DNA from: Fredinandcohnia onubensis
GTDB taxonomy: Bacteria; Bacillota; Bacilli; Bacillales; Bacillaceae_L
Direction of reading: 5' to 3'
Assembly: GCF_031181385.1 (NCBI RefSeq)
Contig: NZ_JAPSKV010000004.1
Location: forward strand, 124,001 to 188,000
DNA: 64,000 nucleotides
This document shows, piece by piece, positions 28,335 through 37,326 of this stretch. Position 1 is the first letter of the stretch, and each line of letters starts with the position of its first letter. A program made the translations under genes and the position numbers. Below the pieces are notes generated by a model. It was not told the DNA's origin. It saw nothing but the letters and a program-made list of their open reading frames with translations, and made no database searches.

Positions 28335-29366
28335 ATGAAGCCAAGAATCGCAATCAATGGATTTGGCCGTATTGGAAGAATGGTATTTAGAAAAGCAATT
28401 ATGGATGATACACTAGAAATAATCGCTATCAATGCAAGCTACCCTGCTGATACACTAGCACATCTAATAAAATATGATACAAACCATGGTAAGTTCGATG
28501 CGGAAATCATCCCACAGGACGACTCATTATTGGTGAATGGTAAGCGTATTCAGCTTCTTAGCTCCCGTGATCCTTTAGAGCTTCCTTGGAAAAGATTGAA
28601 TATAGATATTGTGATTGAGGCAACAGGAAAATTTAACTCAAAGGAAAAGGCTAGTCTGCATTTACAGGCTGGTGCAAAAAAAGTCATCTTAACTGCACCT
28701 GGTAAGGATGAGGATATAACCATTGTAATGGGTGTAAATGAAGACAAATATGACCATGAAAATCATGCCATCATTTCAAACGCATCTTGTACAACAAATT
28801 GCTTAGCACCAGTTGCGAAAGTTTTAAATGAGCAGTTTGGAATTGTGAACGGTTTAATGACAACGGTTCATGCTTATACAAATGACCAAAAAAATATCGA
28901 TAATCCACATAAAGATTTAAGAAGAGCAAGAGCCTGCGCACAATCCATTATTCCTACATCCACTGGAGCGGCCAAAGCATTATCACTTGTATTGCCGGAG
29001 CTAAAAGGAAAATTGCATGGAATGGCATTACGTGTTCCAACACCTAATGTTTCTTTAGTTGATTTAGTTGTGGATGTTGAACGAGATGTAACGATTGAAG
29101 AAATTAATGAAGCTTTTATAACAGCATCTGTTGGGGCTTTAAAAGGGATTTTAGATTTTACGACTGAACCATTAGTTTCCATTGACTTTAATACAAATCC
29201 ACATTCGTCTATTGTTGATGGGTTATCAACAATGGTCATAGGAGATCGTAAGGTAAAGGTGTTAGCTTGGTACGATAATGAATGGGGATATTCTTGTAGA
29301 GTAGTAGATTTAGTCAAATATGTTGGCGAAAAAATCATCCAAAAAACTGAAGCAAAAGTAGGCTAA
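28335..29366 (+). CDS. gapB: Glyceraldehyde-3-phosphate dehydrogenase, gluconeogenic (GapB)
   Basis: A 343-residue GAPDH with NGFGRIGRMVFRKA at the start, the catalytic C152 in SNASCTTNCLAPVAKV, and the substrate phosphate segments STGAAKALSLVLPEL and LRVPTPNVSLVDLV. After IAIN the usual NAD-binding aspartate is replaced (IIAINASYP), typical of the NADP-preferring gluconeogenic GapB. Gene order coaE-gapB-speD and two CcpN boxes agree. The start is the second codon of the ORF: ATG at 28335 with GTGGAGGGG five bases upstream. It ends at its own terminator. Confidence 0.95.
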   Translation: MKPRIAINGFGRIGRMVFRKAIMDDTLEIIAINASYPADTLAHLIKYDTNHGKFDAEIIPQDDSLLVNGKRIQLLSSRDPLELPWKRLNIDIVIEATGKFNSKEKASLHLQAGAKKVILTAPGKDEDITIVMGVNEDKYDHENHAIISNASCTTNCLAPVAKVLNEQFGIVNGLMTTVHAYTNDQKNIDNPHKDLRRARACAQSIIPTSTGAAKALSLVLPELKGKLHGMALRVPTPNVSLVDLVVDVERDVTIEEINEAFITASVGALKGILDFTTEPLVSIDFNTNPHSSIVDGLSTMVIGDRKVKVLAWYDNEWGYSCRVVDLVKYVGEKIIQKTEAKVG

Positions 29367-29371
29367 ATCAG

Positions 29372-29400
29372 AAACCTTCCCAATTGTGGGAAGGTTTTAT
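29372..29400 (+). terminator. Intrinsic terminator of gapB
   Basis: AAACCTTCCC (29372-29381) and GGGAAGGTTTT (29388-29398) form a stem with a short T tract. Confidence 0.85.
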
Positions 29401-29421
29401 TATTTAGTTTAATAAAACTTA

Positions 29422-29450
29422 TTGCTAAATGTATATAAACTTAGTATACT
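29422..29450 (+). promoter_or_regulatory. Putative speD promoter
   Basis: TTGCTA (29422-29427), exactly 17 bases, TATACT (29445-29450). This places the transcript start near 29457 and gives a leader of about 140 nt. Confidence 0.65.
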
Positions 29451-29456
29451 AGTTTT

Positions 29457-29599
29457 CGTGAACTTCTTAAAAGCTTATGCTTTTGTAGCTACTTAAAGGG
29501 TTAGGACCTCTCTGGACTAACTTTCCCCCGTGGTAGTTATGCTCATGCTTTACGCGAAGAACTCATCGAAATTATGGTAAGAGGGGGAACAATTAAACG
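29457..29599 (+). ncRNA. Candidate structured leader of speD
   Basis: The roughly 140-nt leader is unusually long and folds: AAAAGC/GCTTTT hairpin (29469-29484), a GTTAG/CTAAC arm with inner CC/GG (29500-29521), and TTCCCCC (29523-29529), which is exactly complementary to GGGGGAA (29583-29589) in the ribosome binding site. Masking of the site by the leader would lower speD translation. I do not recognise it as a named RNA family. Function is inferred from sequence only. Confidence 0.45.
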
Positions 29600-29980
29600 A
29601 TGGAAACTATGGGACGTCATGTAATCTCTGAATTATGGGGTTGCGATTTTGAAAAATTAAACGACATGCAAGGTATTGAAGAGACTTTTGTTCAAGCAGC
29701 ATTAAAGTCAGGTGCAGAAATTCGTGAGGTAGCTTTTCACAAATTTGCTCCACAGGGAGTTAGTGGTGTTGTTATTATCTCTGAATCACATTTAACGATT
29801 CACAGTTTTCCAGAACATGGATATGCAAGTATTGATGTTTACACATGTGGAGATTTAGATCCGAATATTGCTGCAGACTATATTGCTGAGGCACTTGGTG
29901 CACAAACACGCGAGAACATTGAGCTTCCACGTGGTATGGGCCCAGTACAAGTAAAGCCAGCACAAGTAAAAGTACTTTAA
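29600..29980 (+). CDS. speD: S-adenosylmethionine decarboxylase proenzyme
   Basis: A 126-residue proenzyme, the usual length for the small bacterial class. It cleaves itself at E62-S63 within [15 protein letters not shown] to create the pyruvoyl cofactor from S63; H68 and C83 are the other active-site residues. It supplies decarboxylated SAM for spermidine synthesis. The ribosome binding site GAGGGGGAA is 10-14 bases upstream and can pair with the leader. It is monocistronic, with a terminator after it. Confidence 0.96.
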   Translation: METMGRHVISELWGCDFEKLNDMQGIEETFVQAALKSGAEIREVAFHKFAPQGVSGVVIISESHLTIHSFPEHGYASIDVYTCGDLDPNIAADYIAEALGAQTRENIELPRGMGPVQVKPAQVKVL

Positions 29981-30006
29981 AAATAAATAAGAATCATCTA
30001 AAATAG

Positions 30007-30038
30007 AAAGAGGTGTATAAATTACACCTCTTTTTTTA
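30007..30038 (+). terminator. Intrinsic terminator of speD
   Basis: AAAGAGGTGTA (30007-30017) and TACACCTCTTT (30023-30033) pair perfectly, with further T residues. Confidence 0.92.
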
Positions 30039-30091
30039 CATTTAGAACAATAATTTTACTATAGAATAGATAAAAATAGGGAGTGGAACTA

Positions 30092-30475
30092 ATGGGATTG
30101 CAAACGTTTTTTTCGAATCACAGTGAAACGAGAGACAAACATTCGGACGAGCAGTTAAGAAGTCATTATTATAAAACAACAAATAAAAAGGCAATTGATG
30201 CTGTAACAAAAGTTATTAATAATTTAGATGGATACCATATTAACTCGATATCAGAAGAACGCGGCGAAATGAGCATTTCAATAAAAAAAGGAAGAAAAGC
30301 CTTTGTTGTTGCAACTATTGTCTCGGTAAGACCTTTTGAAACGGCGATTGACTTCGCGGTTACAACAGAAACACTTTTATTACCAATTGACTTTGGCTAC
30401 AGCAAAAAAGTCATTATGAATTTATATCAGCGCTTAGATAAAGAACTTCCTCTCATCGGTAAAAAAGAATCTTAA
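30092..30475 (+). CDS. Conserved Bacillaceae cytosolic protein of unknown function
   Basis: A 127-residue soluble protein without signal peptide or membrane helix. It begins MGLQTFFSNHSETRD and has an alpha/beta C-terminal part ending LYQRLDKELPLIGKKES. The ATG at 30092 follows GGGAGTGG at normal distance; a GTG at 30083 lies inside that site and is less likely. It sits between speD and nrdR, where related Bacillus species carry a similar uncharacterised gene. No catalytic motif is visible. Confidence 0.7.
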   Translation: MGLQTFFSNHSETRDKHSDEQLRSHYYKTTNKKAIDAVTKVINNLDGYHINSISEERGEMSISIKKGRKAFVVATIVSVRPFETAIDFAVTTETLLLPIDFGYSKKVIMNLYQRLDKELPLIGKKES

Positions 30476-30545
30476 GTCGGATTTTATGATGAGAAACCCT
30501 TGTCCAAAGAAAATCTTTCTTATAATATGAATACATAGAGTGTGT

Positions 30546-30688
30546 GTTCAAAAAAGAGGGTGAAAAGGACCAAGAATTTCAAGGCGGTGCAGCTTTGAGT
30601 ACCGGAGCGTATGCAGTTAATACGTGAGGAACGCAGAAGCAAGCCAACGCAGAAATTGGATGTGTCATTTTTGGCCGAATTTTTGAAC
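30546..30688. repeat. Dispersed repeat, family C, with terminal inverted repeats
   Basis: A 143-bp intergenic element bounded by GTTCAAAAA (30546-30554) and TTTTTGAAC (30680-30688). The interior is relatively GC-rich and contains CGGTGCAGCTTTGAGTACCG, a likely local fold. It resembles a repeat I associate with many Bacillaceae genomes, but only one copy is in this window. No ORF. Confidence 0.55.
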
Positions 30689-30725
30689 TTCCTATAGAGA
30701 TCTCCTAAGAAGGGAGTTGTGACGA

Positions 30726-31184
30726 ATGAGATGCCCTACTTGTCAACATAATGGAACGAGAGTCTTGGATTCACGCCCAGTTGATGATAGTCGTTCAATC
30801 CGTAGAAGACGAGAATGTGAAAAATGCCAATATCGGTTTACGACATTTGAAAAAGTGGAAGAGATTCCTTTGATTGTGGTTAAAAAGGAAGGTACCCGCG
30901 AGGAGTTCAGCAGGGAAAAGATGCTACGCGGGCTAATTAAGGCTTGTGAAAAACGTCCAGTATCCTTGAAACAATTAGAGGATATCACCCATGACGTTGA
31001 AAAGGAACTACGCAGTCAAGGAATTGCAGAGGTCAAAAGCGATATTATTGGTGAGTATGTGATGAACCATTTGGCAAAAGTAGATGAAGTTGCATATGTT
31101 CGCTTTGCATCAGTTTACCGCCAATTTAAAGATATAAATGTTTTTATCGATGAATTAAAGGAATTAATAAAAAGAGAACGGTAA
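30726..31184 (+). CDS. nrdR: Transcriptional repressor NrdR
   Basis: A 152-residue repressor of ribonucleotide reductase genes, of standard length. The N-terminal zinc ribbon uses C3, C6, C31 and C34 with the DNA-binding [12 protein letters not shown] patch. The ATP-cone (about 49-139) begins [19 protein letters not shown] and senses dATP/ATP. AAGGGAG precedes the ATG. It lies just before dnaB-dnaI, as in B. subtilis. Confidence 0.97.
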   Translation: MRCPTCQHNGTRVLDSRPVDDSRSIRRRRECEKCQYRFTTFEKVEEIPLIVVKKEGTREEFSREKMLRGLIKACEKRPVSLKQLEDITHDVEKELRSQGIAEVKSDIIGEYVMNHLAKVDEVAYVRFASVYRQFKDINVFIDELKELIKRER

Positions 31185-31217
31185 AGGGCTTAAGATACGT
31201 GTTAAGCTCTTTTTTTA
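31183..31217 (+). terminator. Intrinsic terminator between nrdR and dnaB
   Basis: AGGGCTTAA (31185-31193) pairs with TTAAGCTCT (31202-31210) with one G-U, followed by seven T residues. It may only partly stop transcription into dnaB. Confidence 0.75.
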
Positions 31218-31245
31218 ACTACTAGAAATGGAAGGCTTTGATGAA

Positions 31246-32658
31246 ATGGAGCATTGGAAAGAATTAGTACCAGTCGATCGCTATATTGTGCATGCAGCAG
31301 ACCTCTTGCATGATTATGACCGGAAAATTGTATCATTGCTTTACCAACCTCTTATTGGAATGAAAGCCTTCAGTCTATATATGACTTTGTGGAGTGAGTT
31401 GGAGCAAAACCGACTATGGGGAGAGGAAAGTACCCATTATACGTTAATGGCACTGCTACAAACGAATCTACAGGATATTTATCAAGAACGATTAAAGCTT
31501 GAGGGAATCGGCTTATTAAAAACATTTGTAAAATCCGATGAGCATTCTAGAAGTTTTATCTATGAGTTGCAAGCACCACTCTCACCTAGAGCTTTTTTTA
31601 CGGATGGTGTACTTAATGTTTATTTGTATAACAGATTAGGAAAAGGTAAATTTTTTAAACTCAAGCAGTTCTTTTCCGACCATGAACCTGATTTGGATAC
31701 TTATAAACCGATTACGAAAGCATTTAATGAAGTATTTGCATCTGCTCAAGTCTCAAAAATGATTTCCACAATTAGTGATGAAATGAAAAGCAATCTTGAA
31801 CGTGATGAAAATACAGAATACATGGATCGTAGTCAAGAGAAAAAGCTTGTAATAGAAAACGAAAGCTTTAATTTCGATTTGTTTTTTGCTGGTCTTTCAG
31901 ATGTAATGATCCCAAGAAAATCAATTACACCTAGAGTAAAAGAAGCAATCACTAAGCTTTCCTTCCTTTATGGTATTGATCCGGTTGAGATGCAGGGTAT
32001 TGTTATGAGTGCTCTTGATCCTAACGAAAAAATTGATATCGAAAAGTTAAGAAAGGCTTCAAGAGATTGGTATCAATTTGAAACTGGTAATGAATTACCT
32101 AATTTAACAGAAAGGGTTCAACCATTACCAAATCAAACAATGGTAAACAAAGTTCCACAGACAAAGGAAGAAGAATTGATTCAGAAACTGGAAAGAATCT
32201 CCCCAAAAGAGTTTCTTATCGATGTATCCGGAGGATCACAGCCTTCTGTTTCTGAATTAAAAATTATAGAAGATGTGATGTTCCGTCAAAACTTACTTCC
32301 AGGTGTTGTGAATGTACTGTTATATTATGTCATGTTAAAATCGGATATGAGATTAACAAAGTCATATATCGAAACCATCGCCAGTAACTGGGCGAGATTA
32401 GATATAAAGACAGTAAAGGATGCAATGGAAACCGCTAAAAAGCACAATTGGACCGCGGATAAAAAGACAAATAAATATAAAAGACAACCGATACGCAAGG
32501 AGTTATTACCTGATTGGTTAAAGCAAGAGGACGAAGGTACAAAAGAAGAAAGTCCAAAAAAGGAAAAAGCAAAGGAAAAAGTTTCTAGTCCTTCCAGTCC
32601 TTCCTTTGAAGAGAAGAAGCGTTTATTTGAGGAAAGATTAAAAAGGAATAATCAATAA
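31246..32658 (+). CDS. dnaB: Replication initiation and membrane attachment protein DnaB
   Basis: A 470-residue primosomal protein of the Firmicute DnaB/DnaD superfamily that, with DnaD and DnaI, loads the DnaC helicase at oriC and at stalled forks. The N-terminal winged-helix region has KIVSLLYQPLIGMKAFSLYMTLW; a DnaB_2 domain (about 300-410) includes LLPGVVNVLLYYVM. The tail is lysine and glutamate rich. ATG at 31246 (MEHWKELVPVDRY) is chosen over 31228: GGAAGG lies 10 bases before it, while the upstream ATG has only the terminator T tract. dnaI follows after 15 bases. Confidence 0.94.
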   Translation: MEHWKELVPVDRYIVHAADLLHDYDRKIVSLLYQPLIGMKAFSLYMTLWSELEQNRLWGEESTHYTLMALLQTNLQDIYQERLKLEGIGLLKTFVKSDEHSRSFIYELQAPLSPRAFFTDGVLNVYLYNRLGKGKFFKLKQFFSDHEPDLDTYKPITKAFNEVFASAQVSKMISTISDEMKSNLERDENTEYMDRSQEKKLVIENESFNFDLFFAGLSDVMIPRKSITPRVKEAITKLSFLYGIDPVEMQGIVMSALDPNEKIDIEKLRKASRDWYQFETGNELPNLTERVQPLPNQTMVNKVPQTKEEELIQKLERISPKEFLIDVSGGSQPSVSELKIIEDVMFRQNLLPGVVNVLLYYVMLKSDMRLTKSYIETIASNWARLDIKTVKDAMETAKKHNWTADKKTNKYKRQPIRKELLPDWLKQEDEGTKEESPKKEKAKEKVSSPSSPSFEEKKRLFEERLKRNNQ

Positions 32659-32673
32659 GCTGGGGGTGAGGGT

Positions 32674-33603
32674 ATGAAACCGATTCAGGATTCTCTAAAA
32701 AAATTATCTAATCATGCTGGCTTTCAGCAACGATATGAACAAATTAAACATGAGGTATTAAACCATTCTGAGGTAAGAGAGTTTATAAACGCACATCAGG
32801 AACAAATTACGAATGATACGATTAATAGAAGTCTTGTAAAGCTGTACGAATATATTAATCAGAGCAAGGAATGTAATAAATGTGAAAGCCTTAATATGTG
32901 TAAAAATATGCTACAGGGCTTTCATCCTCATCTTGAACTTAAAGGTAACGCAATTGATTTAAGCTATGAAAGATGTCCGAAAAAGGTAATGCATGATGAA
33001 CAGCTTAAATATAAATCTTTAATCAAGAGTATGTATGTGCCAAAAGATATTCTTGATGCATCCCTCAAATCCCTTGAATTTGATGAAGGACGTTCAGATG
33101 CAATTCTTTTAATTCAGGAATTTCTCGATCAGTATGAACCTGGCAAACGGATGCAGGGATTATATTTATACGGTTCGTTTGGAATTGGGAAAACTTACTT
33201 TTTAGGTGCCCTTGCAAATGGACTAGCTCAGAAAAAGGTCTCATCGATGCTTGTGTATGTACCTGAATTCATGAGGGAGTTGAAGGGTTCCTTACAGGAC
33301 CAATCGATCAATTCAAAAATTGATGCTGTTAAGAAAGTACCAATTTTAATGCTAGATGACATTGGCGCTGAATCGATGTCCAGCTGGATGCGTGACGATA
33401 TACTTGGTAGTATTCTGCAATACCGTATGCTTGAAAATTTACCAACTTTCTTCACATCTAATTTCGATTTTAAAGGACTTGAATACCATTTATCCTACAC
33501 CCAACGTGGTGAAGAGGAAAAGGTTAAAGCTGCTCGAATCATGGAACGAATCAAATATTTAGCAAAACCAGTTGAACTTAAAGGGAAGAACAGACGTTAC
33601 TAA
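32674..33603 (+). CDS. dnaI: Helicase loader DnaI
   Basis: A 309-residue AAA+ loader for the replicative helicase. The N-terminal domain carries a zinc-binding cluster with CNKCESLNMC and a later YERCPKK cysteine. The C-terminal ATPase has the Walker A GSFGIGKT (about 168-175) and Walker B PILMLDDIGAES, plus an arginine-rich C-terminus. GGGGTGAGGG precedes the ATG. It is co-transcribed with dnaB and followed by a strong terminator. Confidence 0.96.
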   Translation: MKPIQDSLKKLSNHAGFQQRYEQIKHEVLNHSEVREFINAHQEQITNDTINRSLVKLYEYINQSKECNKCESLNMCKNMLQGFHPHLELKGNAIDLSYERCPKKVMHDEQLKYKSLIKSMYVPKDILDASLKSLEFDEGRSDAILLIQEFLDQYEPGKRMQGLYLYGSFGIGKTYFLGALANGLAQKKVSSMLVYVPEFMRELKGSLQDQSINSKIDAVKKVPILMLDDIGAESMSSWMRDDILGSILQYRMLENLPTFFTSNFDFKGLEYHLSYTQRGEEEKVKAARIMERIKYLAKPVELKGKNRRY

Positions 33604-33606
33604 TCG

Positions 33607-33643
33607 AATTGGCTATCTCGAAATAGAGATAGCCAATTTTTTT
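33607..33643 (+). terminator. Intrinsic terminator of dnaB-dnaI
   Basis: AATTGGCTATCTC (33607-33619) and GAGATAGCCAATT (33626-33638) form a 13-bp perfect stem with a T run. Confidence 0.93.
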
Positions 33644-33715
33644 CTATTCTAAAGTTGTCCCATTCTCCATATACATGTAACAGGGTAATGGTATTGGTGA
33701 AATGGGGGGACTAGC

Positions 33716-34576
33716 TTGATAGAAATGCATTTCCAAGAAACAACAGATGCACAAAAAATGTATAAGGGCTTAGTTGCGAAGGCAAAAGCTCTTTCTATAG
33801 ATTACATAGAGGTTGTCAATGATGAGGAGAATGTGGTGTCTGTTTTCATTTCAGAAAAAGTACAATATGCAGTACAAGTTGTGGTCATTCCAGTAATGGC
33901 CGAGTTTATCATTCATAACAAAGAGGACAATTGGATTCTCGATTACATCGAAAATTTATTTTACTTTACCGATTATGAAGAGAAGAAACAAATATTAGAA
34001 ATTGCCAAAGGATTGATGGATGGGAATAACCCTGAAATCCCAGGGGTTCAAGATGTCGTGCCGAGGGAACAACTGATAGTGGAAGCGCTTTATGATTTTA
34101 TGGAAATTCCAATTTCTTTCTCGTTTGAATCATTTTTAAAGTTTCGTATGCGGTCGTACAATGAGGCATTATTGCAAATCATCGAGTCTGCAATTGATGA
34201 ATACAAGCTTGAGCAGGAGTATCAAACATTTATTCAAGGACTGAGAGAATTTAGAGAAAAGCGGGAACCGAAGCTTGAGCAATTACATATTTTACATGAT
34301 GAACAATTTTATTTTTATAATCATGAGTTTACTGAAATAAAGCGAGATGAATTGTTTAAATATATTGACCGAAAACTAATCCTACACCAGCCCTTGTATA
34401 TTGACTCTGCTGTTTTGGCACCTCTAGTGTCAATTGCGCCGAAGTCGATCTCAATTTATACGGACCAGATTGATAATGGGATGGTTCAGACCATTCATAA
34501 TATTTTTTTGGAGAATGTCACAATTTACACGAAGAAATCCTTTGAAAACACACGTTTGAAAGCAAAAAAAATATAA
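33716..34576 (+). CDS. ytxC: Sporulation protein YtxC
   Basis: A 286-residue soluble, acidic protein with mixed alpha/beta content and the central EALYDFMEIPISFSFESFLK segment. Between dnaI and thrS the Bacillus gene is ytxC, a sporulation-associated protein of unknown biochemical role, and length (about 281 in B. subtilis) agrees. The start is TTG with GGGGGGA six bases upstream. No membrane helix or catalytic motif is visible. Confidence 0.83.
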   Translation: MIEMHFQETTDAQKMYKGLVAKAKALSIDYIEVVNDEENVVSVFISEKVQYAVQVVVIPVMAEFIIHNKEDNWILDYIENLFYFTDYEEKKQILEIAKGLMDGNNPEIPGVQDVVPREQLIVEALYDFMEIPISFSFESFLKFRMRSYNEALLQIIESAIDEYKLEQEYQTFIQGLREFREKREPKLEQLHILHDEQFYFYNHEFTEIKRDELFKYIDRKLILHQPLYIDSAVLAPLVSIAPKSISIYTDQIDNGMVQTIHNIFLENVTIYTKKSFENTRLKAKKI

Positions 34577-34592
34577 AATAGACGAACTGCCC

Positions 34593-34621
34593 TTGATTTA
34601 ACTTTTAAATAAGACTATAAT
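34593..34621 (+). promoter_or_regulatory. Promoter of the thrS T-box transcript
   Basis: TTGATT (34593-34598), a 17-bp spacer and TATAAT (34616-34621). Transcription should start near 34628. Confidence 0.8.
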
Positions 34622-34627
34622 ACCTAC

Positions 34628-34918
34628 ATATTACAAATACTCAAGATATGAGTACTCTATAATTTAAAAGTTACGATGAGGACACGATCGTATGATTACG
34701 GTTTTCAGAGAGGGAAGACAAGGCTGGAATCTTCCTAACACGAATGATACTTTTACCACCTCTAAACTTCAGTAGTGAACCTTTGTTTATCAAAGCTGTA
34801 ATTACTGACGGGATAACCGTTATTTATTTCTTGAGCCATTCGATTTTTCTCGAGTGGAAACAAGGGTGGAACCACGATACATATACTCGTCCCTTTTTTA
34901 GGGACGGGTATTTTTTAT
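34628..34918 (+). ncRNA. T-box leader (threonine) of thrS
   Basis: The leader carries the T-box core AAGGGTGGAACCACG (34862-34876) followed by the terminator ATACTCGTCCC / GGGACGGGTAT and a T run (34884-34917). The specifier is probably ACC (34755-34757) in the internal loop of stem I, a Thr codon, by analogy with the pheS leader. Uncharged tRNA-Thr binding should favour the antiterminator and switch on thrS. The core reads GGAACCACG where pheS has GGTACCGCG. A short ORF at 34744-34938 lies within it and is not a gene. Confidence 0.93.
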
Positions 34919-34933
34919 TTTCACATTTTTATA

Positions 34934-35051
34934 TCTAGCTCCAGGCGCCATCGGCTCGAGGTCATAAGCTAATCGCTTCGGAAGGTAAAATTCACCTTCT
35001 GTCAGCGCTCATCTTATGCTTGTCGCCGATAGGCAGGCGCCTTGCGCTTTT
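34934..35051. repeat. Dispersed palindromic repeat, family A, copy 2
   Basis: 118 bp with the same blocks as 12208-12327. Nested arms include AGGCGCC, CTCGAGGTCATAAG / CTTATGCTTGTCG and AGGTAAAATTCACCT. It lies between the T-box terminator and the thrS ribosome binding site, so it is part of the thrS mRNA leader. Confidence 0.8.
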
Positions 35052-35075
35052 AATTTAAAAAGGAGTTGAAAACTG

Positions 35076-37007
35076 ATGTCAGATGTAGTAAAAATTACAT
35101 TCCCAGACGGAGCAGTGAAGGAGTTTCCTAAAGGAACAACAACTGAAGATATTGCAGGATCAATCAGCCCAGGACTAAAGAAAAAGTCAATCGCTGGTAA
35201 GTTTAATGGAAAAGAGATTGATTTACGAACTGAAATCCATGAAGATGGTGAAATAGCAATCATTACCCAAGATACTGATGCAGCATTAGAAATTATGCGA
35301 CACAGTACAGCTCACCTTATGGCTCAAGCAATTAAACGCCTATATAAGGATGTTAAGCTTGGTGTAGGGCCAGTTATTGAAAATGGCTTCTACTATGACA
35401 TTGATATGGAAAAATCATTAACACCTGAAGATCTACCTGAAATCGAAAAAGAAATGAAAAAGATCATAAATGAGAATCTTGAAATCCATCGTGTTGAGGT
35501 ATCACGTGATGAGGCATTAAGAAGATACGAGGAAATCGGTGATGAGCTTAAACTTGAATTGATTCAAGACATTCCGGAGGGAGAACCTTTATCAATTTAC
35601 GAACAAGGTGAATTTTTTGACCTTTGCCGTGGTGTCCATGTTCCATCAACAGGAAAAATTAAAGAATTTAAGCTTTTAAGCATTGCTGGTGCATACTGGC
35701 GTGGTGATAGCGACAATAAAATGCTTCAACGTATTTATGGAACTGCATTCTTTAAGAAAGCAGACCTTGACGAATACCTTCGTTTACTAGAAGAGGCTAA
35801 AGAACGTGACCATCGTAAATTAGGTAAGGAACTAAGCCTGTTTACAAATTCACAAAAAGTAGGTCAAGGATTGCCATTATGGCTTCCAAAAGGCGCGACT
35901 ATTCGCCGCGTCATCGAACGCTATATTGTAGACAAAGAAGTAAGACTGGGTTATGACCATGTATATACACCAGTACTTGCAAACGTTGATTTATATAAAA
36001 CTTCTGGTCACTGGGATCATTATCAAGAAGACATGTTCCCTGTCATGGAAATGGATAATGAAGAGCTTGTGTTGCGTCCAATGAACTGTCCGCATCACAT
36101 GATGATTTATAAAAATGGTATTCATAGCTATCGCAAGCTTCCAATTCGGATTGCTGAATTAGGAACAATGCATCGTTACGAAATGAGTGGAGCACTATCT
36201 GGTCTTCAACGTGTTAGAGGAATGACTCTTAATGATGCACATATCTTCGTTCGACCTGACCAAATTCAGGAAGAGTTCAAACGGGTTGTTAATCTTATTT
36301 TAGAAGTATATAAAGACTTTGATATTCAAGACTTTAGCTTCCGACTTTCTTACCGCGATCCTGCAGACACTGAAAAATATTTCGATGATGATGCAATGTG
36401 GGAAAAAGCTCAATCTATGTTAAAGGCAGCGATGGATGACCTTGGGTTAGATTATTTTGAGGCAGAAGGAGAAGCAGCATTCTATGGTCCTAAACTTGAT
36501 GTTCAGGTCCGTACAGCACTTGGAAAAGATGAAACACTTTCAACTGTTCAGCTCGACTTCTTATTGCCTGAACGTTTTGATTTAACTTATATCGGTGAAG
36601 ATGGAAAACAACACCGTCCAGTCGTTATTCACCGCGGTGTTGTATCAACAATGGAACGCTTTGTTGCGTATTTGATTGAAGAATACAAAGGGGCATTTCC
36701 AACTTGGTTAGCACCTGTTCAAGTTCAAGTCATTCCAGTTTCTCCTGATGTACATCTTGACTATGCGAAGAGTGTTCAAGAGAAACTTCAGGCAGAAGGA
36801 TTACGTGTAGAAATTGACGATCGTGATGAAAAGATTGGCTATAAAATCCGTGAAGCACAAATGCAAAAAATTCCATTTATGCTTGTTGTAGGAGACAATG
36901 AAATGAGCGAAAATGCAGTAAATGTCCGTAAATACGGGGAGCAGAAATCAGAGACTATGTCCTTTGATACATTCCTTTCAGCGATCTTACAGGAAGTGAA
37001 AAAATAA
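35076..37007 (+). CDS. thrS: Threonyl-tRNA synthetase
   Basis: A 643-residue class II synthetase, the same length as B. subtilis ThrS. An N-terminal TGS domain (1-62), the editing domain with STAHLMAQA (about 65-225) and a catalytic core (about 240-535) with the zinc-binding [14 protein letters not shown] and motif 2 [20 protein letters not shown] precede the anticodon-binding domain (from about 540). AAAAAGGAG precedes the ATG. It is controlled by the T-box upstream, with a family A repeat between. Confidence 0.98.
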   Translation: MSDVVKITFPDGAVKEFPKGTTTEDIAGSISPGLKKKSIAGKFNGKEIDLRTEIHEDGEIAIITQDTDAALEIMRHSTAHLMAQAIKRLYKDVKLGVGPVIENGFYYDIDMEKSLTPEDLPEIEKEMKKIINENLEIHRVEVSRDEALRRYEEIGDELKLELIQDIPEGEPLSIYEQGEFFDLCRGVHVPSTGKIKEFKLLSIAGAYWRGDSDNKMLQRIYGTAFFKKADLDEYLRLLEEAKERDHRKLGKELSLFTNSQKVGQGLPLWLPKGATIRRVIERYIVDKEVRLGYDHVYTPVLANVDLYKTSGHWDHYQEDMFPVMEMDNEELVLRPMNCPHHMMIYKNGIHSYRKLPIRIAELGTMHRYEMSGALSGLQRVRGMTLNDAHIFVRPDQIQEEFKRVVNLILEVYKDFDIQDFSFRLSYRDPADTEKYFDDDAMWEKAQSMLKAAMDDLGLDYFEAEGEAAFYGPKLDVQVRTALGKDETLSTVQLDFLLPERFDLTYIGEDGKQHRPVVIHRGVVSTMERFVAYLIEEYKGAFPTWLAPVQVQVIPVSPDVHLDYAKSVQEKLQAEGLRVEIDDRDEKIGYKIREAQMQKIPFMLVVGDNEMSENAVNVRKYGEQKSETMSFDTFLSAILQEVKK

Positions 37008-37015
37008 AAAAGGCT

Positions 37016-37080
37016 TGTCAAACATTAAGGTGCATGCTAGAATGAATTTCGTTGCACTATTCTAGTTGCACCGTTTGACA
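37016..37080. repeat. 65-bp imperfect palindrome overlapping the infC promoter
   Basis: TGTCAAAC (37016-37023) pairs with GTTTGACA (37073-37080), GGTGCA (37029-37034) with TGCACC (37067-37072), and CTAGAAT (37037-37043) with ATTCTAG (37059-37065). The right end includes the -35 TTGACA. No T run follows, so it is not a simple thrS terminator. Confidence 0.65.
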
Positions 37081-37103
37081 GTTATCGTCATAGATGTTAT
37101 ACT
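37075..37103 (+). promoter_or_regulatory. infC-rpmI-rplT promoter
   Basis: TTGACA (37075-37080), 17 bases, TATACT (37098-37103): a near-consensus SigA promoter. Confidence 0.85.
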
Positions 37104-37109
37104 TTTGTA

Positions 37110-37258
37110 GGTAATTGAATACTTGTTTGAGAAAGTAGAGGCACCCGCTTCTCACCTGATTGACGCAAATTGCAGTTGGTAGGTCTTACGTTCATTAATC
37201 ATTAATGTGTAAATGAATTGTAATAGTGTGGGTGTGTATACATTCACACTTTTTTGTT
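37110..37258 (+). ncRNA. L20 leader (ribosomal protein autoregulation) with terminator
   Basis: The region AGTAGAGGCACCCGCTTCTC near 37135 and GCAGTTGGTAGGTC near 37172 matches the pattern of the Bacillus L20 leader, which L20 binds to cause early termination of infC-rpmI-rplT. It ends in a hairpin GTGTG/CACAC (37225-37250) followed by a T run (37250-37255). The remaining bases up to infC form the start of the readthrough mRNA. Confidence 0.8.
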
Positions 37259-37326
37259 TGTCTCAAATCTGTAAAATGCGCAAGATTTCAAACGAGGCAT
37301 TCTTTAAAAAACCTTGGAGGTGGCTA

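Noticed and set aside
33660-33690. CATATACA before ytxC as a SigE promoter
   Set aside because: No ATA-type -35 at the required spacing.
34744-34938. 64-aa ORF before thrS
   Set aside because: Lies wholly in the T-box leader, including the specifier region and terminator.
37213-37326. ATG-initiated N-terminal extension of infC
   Set aside because: Runs through the L20-leader terminator; the family N-terminus begins at the ATT codons behind GGAGGTGG.
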